The notes under the pieces were generated by a model that had not been told where the DNA came from, searched no databases, and saw only the letters and a program-made list of their open reading frames with translations. The position numbers and the translations under genes were made by a program. 64,000 nucleotides of DNA from Rhodococcus zopfii NBRC 100606 = JCM 9919 (GTDB lineage: Bacteria; Actinomycetota; Actinomycetes; Mycobacteriales; Mycobacteriaceae). The stretch is from positions 1 through 64,000 of the forward strand of contig NZ_BCXI01000006.1 of assembly GCF_001895025.1 (NCBI RefSeq), given 5' to 3'. Shown in pieces: positions 1 through 8,577 of the stretch (its first letter is position 1; each line of letters starts with the position of its first letter).

Positions 1-320
1 GGTTGGTGCCCACGGAGCATTCGTCCGGTTCGATGCGATCGCAGGGGTCGATCACCAAGACCGGGAATGGTCGTGCTCGGCGGCTACTGATCGAGGCGGC
101 GTGGCATCACCGACCTCGGTATCTGCCGGGAGTGACCCTGCGGCGCCGCTGGGACAAGGCGTCTCCGGCGGCGCGGGCTCGTGGACAGCAGGCAAATCGG
201 CGGCTGCACGATCGGTGGGTCGGGTTCGACGTCCGTCGCAAACGCCCCGCGGTGGCCAATACCGCGATCGCTCGCGAACTCGCCGGCTGGTGTTGGTCAT
301 TGGCTGTGCTCGAGACCTGG
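1..320 (+). pseudogene. IS110-family transposase, C-terminal fragment (continues upstream of the window)
   Basis: The frame beginning at base 3 is open from the window edge and encodes a stretch containing QGSITKTGNG, RRLLIEAAWHHRP and ANTAIARELAGWCWSLA. These are typical of the C-terminal (transposase_20, helix-hairpin-helix) half of IS110/IS116/IS902 transposases, which catalyse site-specific insertion by a DEDD plus serine mechanism. Family members are about 400 residues; only roughly the last 100 recognisable residues lie here. After about base 310 the frame stays open to 581 but no longer resembles the family. Whether the element is intact upstream cannot be seen. The start codon is outside the window. 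Confidence 0.75.
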
Positions 321-380
321 AAGAAGCCGATTCCCCGCTGGCGTGTCCGGTCGGCGAGTGTGGTCCTCGACCCGTCGGGC

Positions 381-426
381 GGCAAGGTCGGTTCTCCTCG
401 CTTCGCTGCGGGGACTCCACCTTGCC
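381..426. repeat. Inverted repeat between the two transposase fragments
   Basis: GGCAAGGT (381-388) is the reverse complement of ACCTTGCC (419-426). The intervening bases continue as an imperfect GC-rich stem around TCCTCGC and GCGGGGA. It sits in the junction between the IS110-like and IS1634-like fragments and may be an element end, a terminator or a leftover structure. The sequence alone does not decide this. Confidence 0.35.
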
Positions 427-454
427 CCCGCTCCTTGGTCGACGACCGAGAGGC

Positions 455-613
455 AAGGACCGGATCCGGACCGAGTCCGGAGCCACAGCCGTACAGGTCG
501 CCCGATACGTGGGCGGCCGGCAGGGGATCGTCAAGCACATCGGATCGGCCCACACCGGCGTCGAGCTCGGTCACCAAGTGAGCCAAGTCAGGCGTCGGCC
601 TGTTCGTATCTGA
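455..613 (+). pseudogene. N-terminal transposase remnant (IS1634/IS4-superfamily-like)
   Basis: The frame ending with the stop at 611-613 carries RTESGATAVQVARY and IVKHIGSAHTGVELG. This resembles the conserved N-terminus (RTxSGATAVQ...HIGSAHTxAEL) of DDE transposases annotated IS1634/IS4 in actinobacteria. Only about 50 residues remain, without a start codon at the expected place and without catalytic residues, so it is a relic. It lies on the same strand as the IS110 fragment, pointing to nested or sequential insertions. Confidence 0.55.
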
Positions 614-1013
614 ATTGTTCTGAGTATTCGGCGATTTGAGCGCGCAGCGCCGGCCGGTGACGGGACAGTGCAATGAACTCCATGGTCAGTGCGACGCCGG
701 CGGGAGGCCCAGCACAGACCGGCCGGGCAGCGCACCTACCGGTACGAACCGACATATATGCCTGCGTGGCATCGCCGAACTCCACGCCGACTTCACTCCC
801 GCCGACTGATCACACGGCCGACCGACCACGAAAGGGCACCACCATGGGGATCCTTGGGCGAGGGGCGGGGATCTGCGTCATCCCGTCGACGGCATCGGCA
901 CCCCGGCCGCCGTCAGACCGAGCGGAAGTCCACCGCGACCGCCGAGATCGACGACTGGATGTGCGGCTACTCCGCCGTCATCCCGTCGCGGCGCTGGAAA
1001 CCGTCGGTGGGCA
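614..1013. other. 400-bp stretch without a recognisable gene
   Basis: No frame here resembles a known family. A minus-strand frame ending at 588 encodes a plausible short peptide (MEFIALSRHRPALRAQ...) but is too short to identify. A plus-strand ATG at 844 follows AAAGGG, yet its product is arginine-rich and unconvincing. This is probably decayed DNA between the transposase relics and the Mce-associated gene. Confidence 0.4.
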
Positions 1014-1538
1014 GTGCGCGCTGGGTCTTCGGGCGAGAACCCGGAGGTCGAGGGTCCTGCGGCGGACACCGGCCGCGGACGCATCGGACTTGCGGTGGCT
1101 GCGGTCGTGGCGGTCACCGCCGCCGCAGTCCTCGGATGGAAGTTGCAGCAGGTCAACGCAGTCGACAATGCATCCGCGGCAGCCCTCGATGCGGCACGGC
1201 AGTACGCGGTCGTGCTGACCAGCGTCAGCTCCGACGACCTCGACGCGAATTTCGATGCCGTGCCGGACGGCGCCACCGGCCAGTTCAAGGACATGTACGC
1301 GCAGTCGAGCGAACAACTCCGCCAGCTGCTCGTCGACAACAAGGCGACCGCCGAGGGCGTGGTGATCGAGACCGGCGTCAAATCCGCGACCACGACGAAG
1401 GTCGAGGTGGTGCTGTTCGTCGACCAGACCGTCACCAACACTGTGTCGCCCGAGTCGCGACTCGATCGCAGCCGGGTCGTGATGACGATGGAACTCGTCG
1501 ACGGCCGCTGGCCCGCCTCGGACGTGGTGCTGCCCTGA
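1014..1538 (+). CDS. Mce-associated membrane protein, orphan
   Basis: This 174-residue protein has a short cytoplasmic N-terminus, one transmembrane helix near residues 23-42 (IGLAVAAVVAVTAAAVLGW) and an extracytoplasmic domain. That domain has the signature of Mce-associated proteins: AARQYAVVLTS, FKDMYAQSSEQLRQLL, FVDQTVTN and DRSRVVMTMELVDGRW. Such proteins support Mce lipid importers and are normally encoded after the six mce genes. Here no mce gene precedes it; instead there are transposase relics, so the locus looks like a rearrangement breakpoint. The GTG start at 1014 is the longest option and lacks a clear ribosome site, so the N-terminus may be altered. Confidence 0.75.
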   Translation: MRAGSSGENPEVEGPAADTGRGRIGLAVAAVVAVTAAAVLGWKLQQVNAVDNASAAALDAARQYAVVLTSVSSDDLDANFDAVPDGATGQFKDMYAQSSEQLRQLLVDNKATAEGVVIETGVKSATTTKVEVVLFVDQTVTNTVSPESRLDRSRVVMTMELVDGRWPASDVVLP

Positions 1539-1583
1539 CGCGGTGCCCGGCCCGACCCGTTTCCGGGATGCCGGGTGGAACCG

Positions 1584-2933
1584 TCAGAGGCCGGGGAACG
1601 GGGGCAGCGCGCGGTCGTACAGCCAGGTGTCCCACAGCGACCGCAGCGGTGTGTCGGTGAAACGCGCTGCGAGACCGATGAACTGCTCGGTCGTCACGTT
1701 CGAGTGCCGATGCTCCGCGGTCCAGGTGCGGAGCAGAGCGAAGAACCTGTCGTCGCCCAGATGCCGGCGGAGCGTGTGCAGGGTGAGCGCGCCGCGCTTG
1801 TAGATCCGGTCGTCGAACATGTCCTTCGGCCCCGGATCGCCCAGCAGGATGTCCTGTGGTTTGCGGGCAAGGCCGCGGTGCGCCTCGGCAGCGAGAGCCT
1901 GCGCCGACGGTCCCCCCGAGTTCTCCGCCCACAGCCACTCGGCGTAGCAGGCGAAACCCTCGTGCAGCCAGATGTCCCGCCAGCGCTCGAGAGTCAGGCT
2001 GTTGCCGAACCACTGGTGCGCCAGCTCGTGTGCGACGAGCCGCTCCTCGCGCCTGCGGCCGTCGCAGTGGTTGGCGCCGAATATCGACAGTCCCTGGGCC
2101 TCGAGCGGAATCTCGAGGTCGTCGTCGGTCACCACGACGGTGTAGTGCGCGAACGGATACGGGCCGAACAGGTTCCGGAAGACGTCCATCATCTGCGGTT
2201 GGCGCCCGAAATCGATGTCGAATCCGGCCCGCAGCCGCGGCGGGTGCACCGCGATCAGCGGAACCGGGGACGAGGACACCTTGCGGGCCTCGTAGTGCCC
2301 GATCTGCACGGTCGCCAGGTACGTCGACATCGGTTCGGGCTGCTCGTACACCCACGTCGTCTGGCTGGCCTTCGTGGTTTTCCGCAGCAGGGTGCCGTTC
2401 GCGACGGCATGGAACGGCGAGTCGGTGGTCAGGGTGATCCGGTACGTCGCCTTCGATCCGGGATGGTCGTCGCACGGGAACCACGAGGGGGCACCGTTCG
2501 GCTGGCTGGCGACGAGCGAGCCTTCCTCGAGTTCCTCCCAGCCGACCTCCCCCCACATCGAGTGGCGGGGCGTGGGCGTCCCCGAATAGTTCACGGTGAC
2601 GGTGAGCACCGCGCCCGCCGGAATCTTCTGTGCGGGTGTCACGGTCAGCTTGCCGTCACGGTGCGTGTACTTCGCCGGCCGGGCACCGTTGACCGACACC
2701 TTCGACACTCGCATCGTGTCGACGAGATCGAGCGCGTACTTGCCACGCACGTCCGTTGCGGTGGCGATGATCGTGGCCCGGCCTGCGAGGCGGTTCGACG
2801 CGACCTTGTAGTTCAGCTCCAATTCGTATCGGGACACGCGGTACCCGCGGTTGCCGCTCGTCGGCAGGTACGGGTCGAGCGGACGGTCCGTTCCCACGGG
2901 AGCAACCGGCTTGGCTGCCTTGACGGACTTCAT
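1584..2933 (-). CDS. M1-family zinc metallopeptidase (aminopeptidase N-like)
   Basis: A 449-residue M1 peptidase. It shows the N-terminal beta domain, the substrate-binding exopeptidase-like stretch (MWGEVGW rather than classical GAMEN), the zinc motif HELAHQWFGN and the downstream third ligand in WLHEGFACYAEW. Family members remove N-terminal residues or cut small peptides. It is shorter than full aminopeptidase N (about 850) because the C-terminal helical domain is absent, as in many actinobacterial members. No signal peptide is evident. The ATG at 2933 overlaps the stop of the upstream synthetase as ATGA, so the two are probably translationally coupled. Longer in-frame starts would run into the synthetase and were not used. 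Confidence 0.88.
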   Translation of the reverse strand: MKSVKAAKPVAPVGTDRPLDPYLPTSGNRGYRVSRYELELNYKVASNRLAGRATIIATATDVRGKYALDLVDTMRVSKVSVNGARPAKYTHRDGKLTVTPAQKIPAGAVLTVTVNYSGTPTPRHSMWGEVGWEELEEGSLVASQPNGAPSWFPCDDHPGSKATYRITLTTDSPFHAVANGTLLRKTTKASQTTWVYEQPEPMSTYLATVQIGHYEARKVSSSPVPLIAVHPPRLRAGFDIDFGRQPQMMDVFRNLFGPYPFAHYTVVVTDDDLEIPLEAQGLSIFGANHCDGRRREERLVAHELAHQWFGNSLTLERWRDIWLHEGFACYAEWLWAENSGGPSAQALAAEAHRGLARKPQDILLGDPGPKDMFDDRIYKRGALTLHTLRRHLGDDRFFALLRTWTAEHRHSNVTTEQFIGLAARFTDTPLRSLWDTWLYDRALPPFPGL

Positions 2934-5900
2934 CGCGGCGACCAATCTCCGGGCGTCGTCCACGGGGCGATGGGATTGCCCTGCCAGCGGGTCGATGCGG
3001 GAACGACATCTCCGCGCATCACAAGGGAGGCCGGGCCGACGGTGGCCCCGGCGCCGATGCCCGACGCCGGCAGCGCAACGCACTGCGGCCCGAGGGTGGC
3101 TCCGTTCTCGATCGTCACGGTGTCCATGGACATGATCCGATCATGGAACAGGTGCGTCTGCACCACGCACCCCCGTTCCACCGTCGCGCCGTCCTCGAGC
3201 GTCACCAGATCCGCCTCCGGCAGCCAGTAGCTTTCGCACCACACGCCGCGGCCGATGTGCGCGCCGAGCGCCCGCAGCCACAGATTCATCACGACGGTTC
3301 CCGTCGCGGGGCGCGCGAACCAGGGCGCGGCGACCATCTCGACGAACGTGTCGGACACCTCGTTCCGCCACACGAACGAACTCCACAGCGGATGCTCCAC
3401 GCGGCCGATCCGCCCGACGACCGACCATTTCGCCGCCACCGTGACGATGCACGCGACCGCGCCGGCGATCATGAGGACGACACCGCCGAGCACCAGGGCG
3501 AGCGGATAGCCACCCGCGGCCGCGAGTGCGTTCAACGCGAACAGCACACCGAGCCCGATCCCGAACGTCACCATCATCGGGACGAGCCGGAATGTTTCGA
3601 CGACTCCCCGCGCGACCTTCAGCTTCAGCGGGGGAGCGAACGTGCGGCTCGAATCGGAGTCGCCGGCAGAACGGCGCAATCGGACCGGGGGGCTGCCCAG
3701 CCACGACGAACCGGACTTGGCCTTCGTCGGTGCCGCGGACAGCACCGCGACGAGACCGTGCTTCGGGACCCGGCGTCCAGGCGCGGCCATACCCGAATTG
3801 CCGAGGAACGCGCGTTTGCCGACCTTCGCGTGCGAGATGAACAGCCAGCCGCCACCGAGCTCGTAGGACGCGACCATGGTGTCGTCGGCGAGGAACGCAC
3901 CGTCGGCGACCTTCGTGAACTTGGGGACCATCAGCACGGTCGACGCTTCGACGTCCTTGCCGATGTCGGCGCCGAGCAGCCGCAGCCAGATCGGGGTGAG
4001 CATCGAGGCGTACAGCGGGAACAGGAAGGTGCGTGACGAGTCCATGAGCCGTTCGGTGGCCCAGACCTGCCAGCCGACACGGCTGCGCACCGGGTGCCAG
4101 CCCTCGACCATGCCGATGGACAGCAGCCGCACCGACGCGACCGTGAGCAGCGCGAACACGAACATCGTGAGCACGCCGGCGGCGGGCAGCATCACGAGGG
4201 ACCGGACGACGGCGTCGGGCAGGGTGGCGGTGTCGCTGACCCACCAGCCGATCAGGGCGACGCCCGAACCGATCGCGACGAGGGGCAGCCCGGCGATCAT
4301 CACCGAGCTCGCACCGAACACCGGCACCCATCCCGGCGCGCGGCGCGGCGGTTCGGCGGGCCAGGGATGGGCGGCGCGCCCGACCTTCACGGCGGGCGAG
4401 CCGGCCCACTGCTGTCCGGCCTTGACCCGCCCGAACACTGCCGAGCCCGCTTCGACCACGGCGTTCTTGCCGATCTTGCAGCCGGGATTGAGAGTGGACC
4501 GGGCGCCGACCGAGGCGCCGGCCCCGATCCGGATCGTGCCGATGTGCACCACGTCGCCGTCGACCCAGTGGCCGGACAGGTCGACCTCGGGTTCGATCGA
4601 GCAGCCGTCGCCGAGTTCGAGCATGCCGGTCACCGGGGGCAGGCTGTGCAGATCGACGCCGCGCCCGATCTTCGCGCCGAGCGCCCGGGCGTAGTAGAGC
4701 ATCCACGGCGCACCGGACAGATTCGCCGCGCCGCTCGCCTCGACCAGCCGCAGCGACGTCCACAGCCGGAGATGCACGGAGCCGCCGCGACGGTAGGTGC
4801 CGGGTTTCACCCCGCGCAGCAGCACCCGGGCACCGGCGACCGCGATCGTCATGCGGCCGAGTGGGGTGATGAACAGCAGCACGCCGAGCGCGGTCCACCA
4901 CCACGACAGGGTGACGGTCCACGGCACCGAGACGACGGTCGCGAGCACGTTGTTGAGCACGGCCAGCCACGTCACCCACTGCATGCCGGTCAAGGTGGCC
5001 AGCGGGACGGTCGCGGCGATCTGGGCCAGCTGCGCGGACCGCGGCGTCGGTTCGACCTTGCGCGGAGTGACGGTCTCGGTCGGGGCGAGCTCGTCGAGGT
5101 ACAGGGCGAGCGAACCCAGCCGCGGATGGTCGTACAGCTCCGCGACGGTCATCTCCGGATAGCGTTCGCGAAGGGCTGTCACCAGCTGGGCTGCCGACAG
5201 CGAGCCGCCGCCGAGTTCGAAGAAGTCGTCGTCGAGCCCTTCGACGCGAGCGCCGAGCAGCGACATCCACAGGCTCGCGACCCATTCGGCGGTGGGGTCG
5301 AGTCCGAGTGCTTCGGCGGAGTCCGCGTCGGTGCCGGGCAGCGGCCACGGCAGCGCGGCCCGGTCGACCTTGCCGGACGTGCGGGTGGGGAGTTCGTCGA
5401 CGAGCGCGAGCCGCGGAACCATCGCCGCGGGGAGCTGCTCGGTGAGCAGGTCGCGGGCGGAGGCGACATCGAAGTCCGGGTCGGTGCTGGCGATGTAGCC
5501 GATGAGCATCGCGTGTCCGGCCGCGGTCTTGCGCACGGCGCACGCGCCACCCGCGACGCCCGGCAGGTTCTGCAGGGCGTTGTCGATCTCGCCGAGTTCG
5601 ATGCGCCGCCCGCCGATCTTGACCTGGTCGTCGGCGCGTCCCTGGAAGAGCAGGCCACGACGATCGAGTGTCACCAGGTCGCCGCTGCGGTAGGCGCGCT
5701 CCCAGCCGAGCGTCGGCATCGGCGCGTACTTCTCCGCGTCCTTGGCGGGGTCGAGGTAGCGGGCGAGGCCGACTCCGCCGATGACGAGTTCGCCGGTCGC
5801 GCCCTCTTCGACGGGTACACCGTCGGCGTCGACGACCGCGAGGTCCCAGCCGTCGAGAGGCAGGCCGATGCGGATGGGACCGAGGCCGTCCATCGGGGCG

Positions 5901-6838
5901 GCGCACGCGACGACGGTCGCTTCGGTGGGGCCGTACGTGTTCCACACTTCCCGCTCGGGCACGGCGAGCCGTTCGGCGAGGTCGGGGGGACAGGCCTCCC
6001 CGCCGAAGATGAGCAGCCGCACCGCTTCGAGTGCCTCGGCGGGCCACATCGCCGCGAGCGTCGGCACCGTGGAGACGACGGTGATGTCGCGTGAGACCAG
6101 CCACGGACCCAGATCCATGCCGGAACGCACCAGCGATCGGGGAGCGGGCACCAGGCACGCTCCGTGCCGCCACGCCAGCCACATCTCCTCACAGGACGCG
6201 TCGAACGCCACCGACAGGCCGGCGAGCACCCGGTCTCCGGGTCCGATCGGGTTGTCCTGCAGGAACATCCGCGCTTCGGCGTCGACGAACGCGGCGGCGT
6301 TGCGGTGCGTGACGGCGACGCCCTTCGGGGTGCCCGTCGACCCCGAGGTGAAGATGATCCAGGCGTCGTCGCCGAGCCGTGGTCCGCGCACCTGCGGATC
6401 GGCGGACGCCGGCGCGGTGCCCGGGCCGATCCCCGCCTCCGTGACGATCGCGGTGACGTCCGCCTCCCCGAACACCAGCTCGGCTCGTTCGTCCGGGTCG
6501 TCCGCGTCGACGGGGACGTACGCCGCGCCCGCGGCGAGCACCGACAGGATCGTGATGTACAGGTCCTTGGTACCGGACGGCATGCGCACCCCGACCCGGT
6601 CGCCGGCGCCGACTCCGGCGTCGGTCAGGCGGTAGGCGCCCGCGATGATCTCCTCGGCTAGTTCCGAGTAGCTGAGCGTGACCTTGCCGTCGTCGATCGC
6701 GGGGACGTCGGGATGCGCGTCGGCGGTACTGCGCAGGATGTCGACGAGGGTCCGAGGGGCGGGCGCGAACGACGAACGCAGGTACTCGTCCGGTACTCGA
6801 GCGGGCCGACCCGGATCCGTCGTGGGCTGGACAGACAA
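2930..6838 (-). CDS. Pls/PosA-family nonribosomal peptide synthetase
   Basis: A 1302-residue single-module synthetase. Residues about 30-510 form an AMP-binding adenylation domain with the A3 loop FTSGSTGTPKG (about 163-173) and the YRSGD motif. Residues about 520-610 form a carrier domain with the phosphopantetheine site DDFFELGGGSLS. The rest is the hallmark C-terminal part of Pls-type enzymes: several transmembrane segments alternating with left-handed beta-helix (hexapeptide) tandem domains. In epsilon-poly-L-lysine synthetase this part performs peptide bond formation without a condensation or thioesterase domain. The substrate here is unknown. I chose the TTG at 6838 because GAAGGA lies eight bases upstream and the protein then starts just before the adenylation domain; the open frame extends further to 7186. 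Confidence 0.9.
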   Translation of the reverse strand: MSVQPTTDPGRPARVPDEYLRSSFAPAPRTLVDILRSTADAHPDVPAIDDGKVTLSYSELAEEIIAGAYRLTDAGVGAGDRVGVRMPSGTKDLYITILSVLAAGAAYVPVDADDPDERAELVFGEADVTAIVTEAGIGPGTAPASADPQVRGPRLGDDAWIIFTSGSTGTPKGVAVTHRNAAAFVDAEARMFLQDNPIGPGDRVLAGLSVAFDASCEEMWLAWRHGACLVPAPRSLVRSGMDLGPWLVSRDITVVSTVPTLAAMWPAEALEAVRLLIFGGEACPPDLAERLAVPEREVWNTYGPTEATVVACAAPMDGLGPIRIGLPLDGWDLAVVDADGVPVEEGATGELVIGGVGLARYLDPAKDAEKYAPMPTLGWERAYRSGDLVTLDRRGLLFQGRADDQVKIGGRRIELGEIDNALQNLPGVAGGACAVRKTAAGHAMLIGYIASTDPDFDVASARDLLTEQLPAAMVPRLALVDELPTRTSGKVDRAALPWPLPGTDADSAEALGLDPTAEWVASLWMSLLGARVEGLDDDFFELGGGSLSAAQLVTALRERYPEMTVAELYDHPRLGSLALYLDELAPTETVTPRKVEPTPRSAQLAQIAATVPLATLTGMQWVTWLAVLNNVLATVVSVPWTVTLSWWWTALGVLLFITPLGRMTIAVAGARVLLRGVKPGTYRRGGSVHLRLWTSLRLVEASGAANLSGAPWMLYYARALGAKIGRGVDLHSLPPVTGMLELGDGCSIEPEVDLSGHWVDGDVVHIGTIRIGAGASVGARSTLNPGCKIGKNAVVEAGSAVFGRVKAGQQWAGSPAVKVGRAAHPWPAEPPRRAPGWVPVFGASSVMIAGLPLVAIGSGVALIGWWVSDTATLPDAVVRSLVMLPAAGVLTMFVFALLTVASVRLLSIGMVEGWHPVRSRVGWQVWATERLMDSSRTFLFPLYASMLTPIWLRLLGADIGKDVEASTVLMVPKFTKVADGAFLADDTMVASYELGGGWLFISHAKVGKRAFLGNSGMAAPGRRVPKHGLVAVLSAAPTKAKSGSSWLGSPPVRLRRSAGDSDSSRTFAPPLKLKVARGVVETFRLVPMMVTFGIGLGVLFALNALAAAGGYPLALVLGGVVLMIAGAVACIVTVAAKWSVVGRIGRVEHPLWSSFVWRNEVSDTFVEMVAAPWFARPATGTVVMNLWLRALGAHIGRGVWCESYWLPEADLVTLEDGATVERGCVVQTHLFHDRIMSMDTVTIENGATLGPQCVALPASGIGAGATVGPASLVMRGDVVPASTRWQGNPIAPWTTPGDWSPR

Positions 6839-6997
6839 TCTGCGTGTCCTTCTCTGGTGTCGATGATGCGTTCGGCCGGTTGTCTCACGACCAGGTGGAC
6901 GGCAGGTGAACTCCCTGCCGACCGGACGGTCGCTTCGATCGATTGTCCTCCGGGCCACCGGGTCTTCGCCTGCCGACCGCGCACGGCGTGTTTCGGT

Positions 6998-7032
6998 TTG
7001 ACAACTCCGGCGGCGTGCTGTCATCCTCTTCC
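6998..7032 (+). promoter_or_regulatory. Putative promoter of the SAM-IV controlled gene
   Basis: A perfect -35 hexamer TTGACA (6998-7003) is followed, after 17 bases, by the weak -10 candidate TCATCC (7021-7026). Transcription would begin near 7032, directly before the riboswitch aptamer at 7034. The position supports the assignment; the -10 box is poor. Confidence 0.45.
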
Positions 7033-7033
7033 G

Positions 7034-7115
7034 CAGGTCACGAGTACCAGCATCAAGCCCCGGCTCGCTGGTCGGCAACCCTCCACCGCGGTGGGGTGCT
7101 CCGGGTGACGACCTG
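7034..7115 (+). ncRNA. SAM-IV riboswitch
   Basis: The RNA reads CAGGTCACGAG, then a stem around CCAGC/GCTGG, CAAGCCCCGGC, CGGCAACCCTCC, an ACCGCGGT stem, GGGGTG and CCGGGTGACGACCTG. This order and the invariant blocks (GTCACGAG, CAAGCCCCGG, GGCAACCCTCC, GGTGGGGTG, GGGTGA) match the SAM-IV class known from Actinomycetales, which shares the SAM-I binding core but has a different scaffold. Outer stem P1 pairs CAGGTC (7034-7039) with GACCTG (7110-7115). High S-adenosylmethionine is expected to switch off the downstream aminotransferase at 7219. The class call rests on recognised motifs; a covariance-model search would confirm it. Confidence 0.88.
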
Positions 7116-7192
7116 GCTGCGGATCCGAAAACCGGACGCAGCAAGCGCGGACTCCGCCGGCGATCGAACATCGTCGTGGCGATCACCGACGG

Positions 7193-7213
7193 GTCCCTGA
7201 ACGGACAAGGGAC
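7193..7213 (+). promoter_or_regulatory. Shine-Dalgarno-sequestering hairpin (riboswitch expression platform)
   Basis: GTCCCT (7193-7198) is the exact complement of AGGGAC (7208-7213), with a nine-base loop. The right arm contains the ribosome site AAGGGA, which lies six bases before the ATG at 7219. Formation of this hairpin would block initiation. With no terminator-like U-tract between aptamer and gene, translational control is the simplest reading. How the aptamer couples to this hairpin is inferred, not seen. Confidence 0.6.
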
Positions 7214-7218
7214 TAATC

Positions 7219-8532
7219 ATGACTGTTGCATCGACCGCCACCTGCATCGCGCCCATCGCTCGCGTGTCCGGCTGTGACCTGCAGGTTCCGCTCGTCCAGG
7301 GCGGCACCTGCACGTACGTCAACTTCGACTACGCCGCGAGTGCTCCGGCCCTGGCCGCCGTCACCGACCGCATCGCCGAACTGCTGCCCTTCTACGCCAG
7401 CGTGCACCGCGGTGCCGGCTACGCCTCGCGGGTCACCACCGATGCCTACGAGAAGTGCCGGGCCGTGGTCTCCGGATTCGTCGGTGCCGCCGACGACCAG
7501 GTCGTCGTGTTCACCCGCAACACCACCGATTCGCTGAACCTGCTCGCGACCGCGGTGCCGGGTGAGGTCGTCCTGCTCGACATCGAGCATCACGCGAATC
7601 TGTTGCCGTGGAGGAACTCCCGCATCGTGGAGGCGGCCGACACGGTCGCCGGGACGATCGAGCGGCTCGCCGCGGAACTGCGCCGGGCGCCGGCCGCGCT
7701 GCTCGCGATCACCGGAGCCTCGAACGTCACCGGTGAGCTGCTGCCCATCGGGGAACTGACCGACCTCGCGCACGAGTGCGGGGCGCGCATCCTGGTCGAC
7801 GGCGCGCAGTTGGTGCCGCATCGCCGGATCGACCTCGCCGCAACCGGAGTCGACTATCTCGCGTTCTCCGGCCATAAGACGTACGCGCCGTTCGGTGCCG
7901 GCGTCCTCGTCGGCCGCCGCGACTGGCTCGATGTGGCCGAGCCCTACCTCGCCGGTGGCGGCGCGGTGCGTGAGGTACGCCTGGACCACACCGAATGGGC
8001 CTGCGCCCCTGCGCGTCACGAGGCCGGTTCGCCGAACGTGCTCGGTGCCGCGGCGATCGCGGCGGCCTGCGACGCGCTCGCCGGTTTCGACGCCGACGCG
8101 GTGGCCCGCCACGAAGAGGAGCTGAGCGCGCTGCTGGTCGCGGGTCTGCACGAAATCGACGGGGTCGAACTGCTCCGCCTCTGGGAGGACTCGTGCGATT
8201 CCGTCGGCATCGTCACGTTCACGGTCGCCGGTTACGAACCCGCGGAGATCGCGGCGTACCTGTCTGCCGAGCACGGCATCGGCGTCCGCGACGGACGCTT
8301 CTGCGCGCACCCGTTGCTCGCCCGTGTGGGCCGCGCCGGAGGCGCGGTGCGGGCTTCCCTGGGGCTGGGTAGCTCGTCCGACGACGTCGAGCGTCTGGTC
8401 GGTGCGCTCCGTCGCCTCGTCGAGCACGGCCCGTCCTGGACCTACGCCAAGACCGACGGCCTGTGGGGTCCGTCGCCGGAGACCCGCCCGGGTCTCGCGG
8501 TGGAGGGTGCCGGCGCGTCGGAGTGCGTCTGA
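7219..8532 (+). CDS. SufS-like class V aminotransferase (cysteine desulfurase family)
   Basis: A 437-residue PLP enzyme of fold type I. The PLP lysine is K220 in SGHKTYAPFG, the PLP-phosphate region is FTRNTTDSLN and the active-site HHAN motif is present. A SufS-type catalytic cysteine is in GVRDGRFCAHP (C362). Group II cysteine desulfurases mobilise sulfur from cysteine as persulfide. The SAM-IV riboswitch directly upstream places it in sulfur or methionine metabolism; whether it is a desulfurase, a C-S lyase or another sulfur enzyme is open, as no suf partner is nearby. Apart from the initiator it has no methionine, though it keeps about ten cysteines. ATG 7219 follows AAGGGA at ideal spacing. 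Confidence 0.85.
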   Translation: MTVASTATCIAPIARVSGCDLQVPLVQGGTCTYVNFDYAASAPALAAVTDRIAELLPFYASVHRGAGYASRVTTDAYEKCRAVVSGFVGAADDQVVVFTRNTTDSLNLLATAVPGEVVLLDIEHHANLLPWRNSRIVEAADTVAGTIERLAAELRRAPAALLAITGASNVTGELLPIGELTDLAHECGARILVDGAQLVPHRRIDLAATGVDYLAFSGHKTYAPFGAGVLVGRRDWLDVAEPYLAGGGAVREVRLDHTEWACAPARHEAGSPNVLGAAAIAAACDALAGFDADAVARHEEELSALLVAGLHEIDGVELLRLWEDSCDSVGIVTFTVAGYEPAEIAAYLSAEHGIGVRDGRFCAHPLLARVGRAGGAVRASLGLGSSSDDVERLVGALRRLVEHGPSWTYAKTDGLWGPSPETRPGLAVEGAGASECV

Positions 8533-8577
8533 CCCTCGCGATCGACAATTTCCCACAAGATCGGTAGGGTATTACCC

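Larger units (their letters stand above)
6839..7218. other. Divergent intergenic region with riboswitch
   Basis: This 380-bp gap separates the synthetase (leftward) from the class V aminotransferase (rightward). Its right half holds a promoter-like TTGACA at 6998-7003, a SAM-IV riboswitch at 7034-7115 and a hairpin at 7193-7213 that covers the ribosome site. The left half (6839-6997) presumably holds the synthetase promoter, but no clear motif was found beyond the GAAGGA ribosome site. Confidence 0.7.

Noticed and set aside
588-785. A 65-codon minus-strand frame beside the transposase relics
   Set aside because: The C-terminal part looks protein-like, but it has no recognisable family, and the start is not supported by a ribosome site.
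844-1218. A possible small gene starting with ATG 844 after AAAGGG
   Set aside because: The product is Arg/Pro-rich, has no family features and overlaps the better supported Mce-associated gene in another frame.
4094-6094. A 666-codon plus-strand frame opposite the synthetase
   Set aside because: It is antisense to conserved domains and shows no recognisable motifs.
3141-6182. A 1013-codon minus-strand frame inside the Pls-type synthetase
   Set aside because: It is a second frame of the same strand, extremely Arg-rich, overlapping real adenylation and beta-helix domains.
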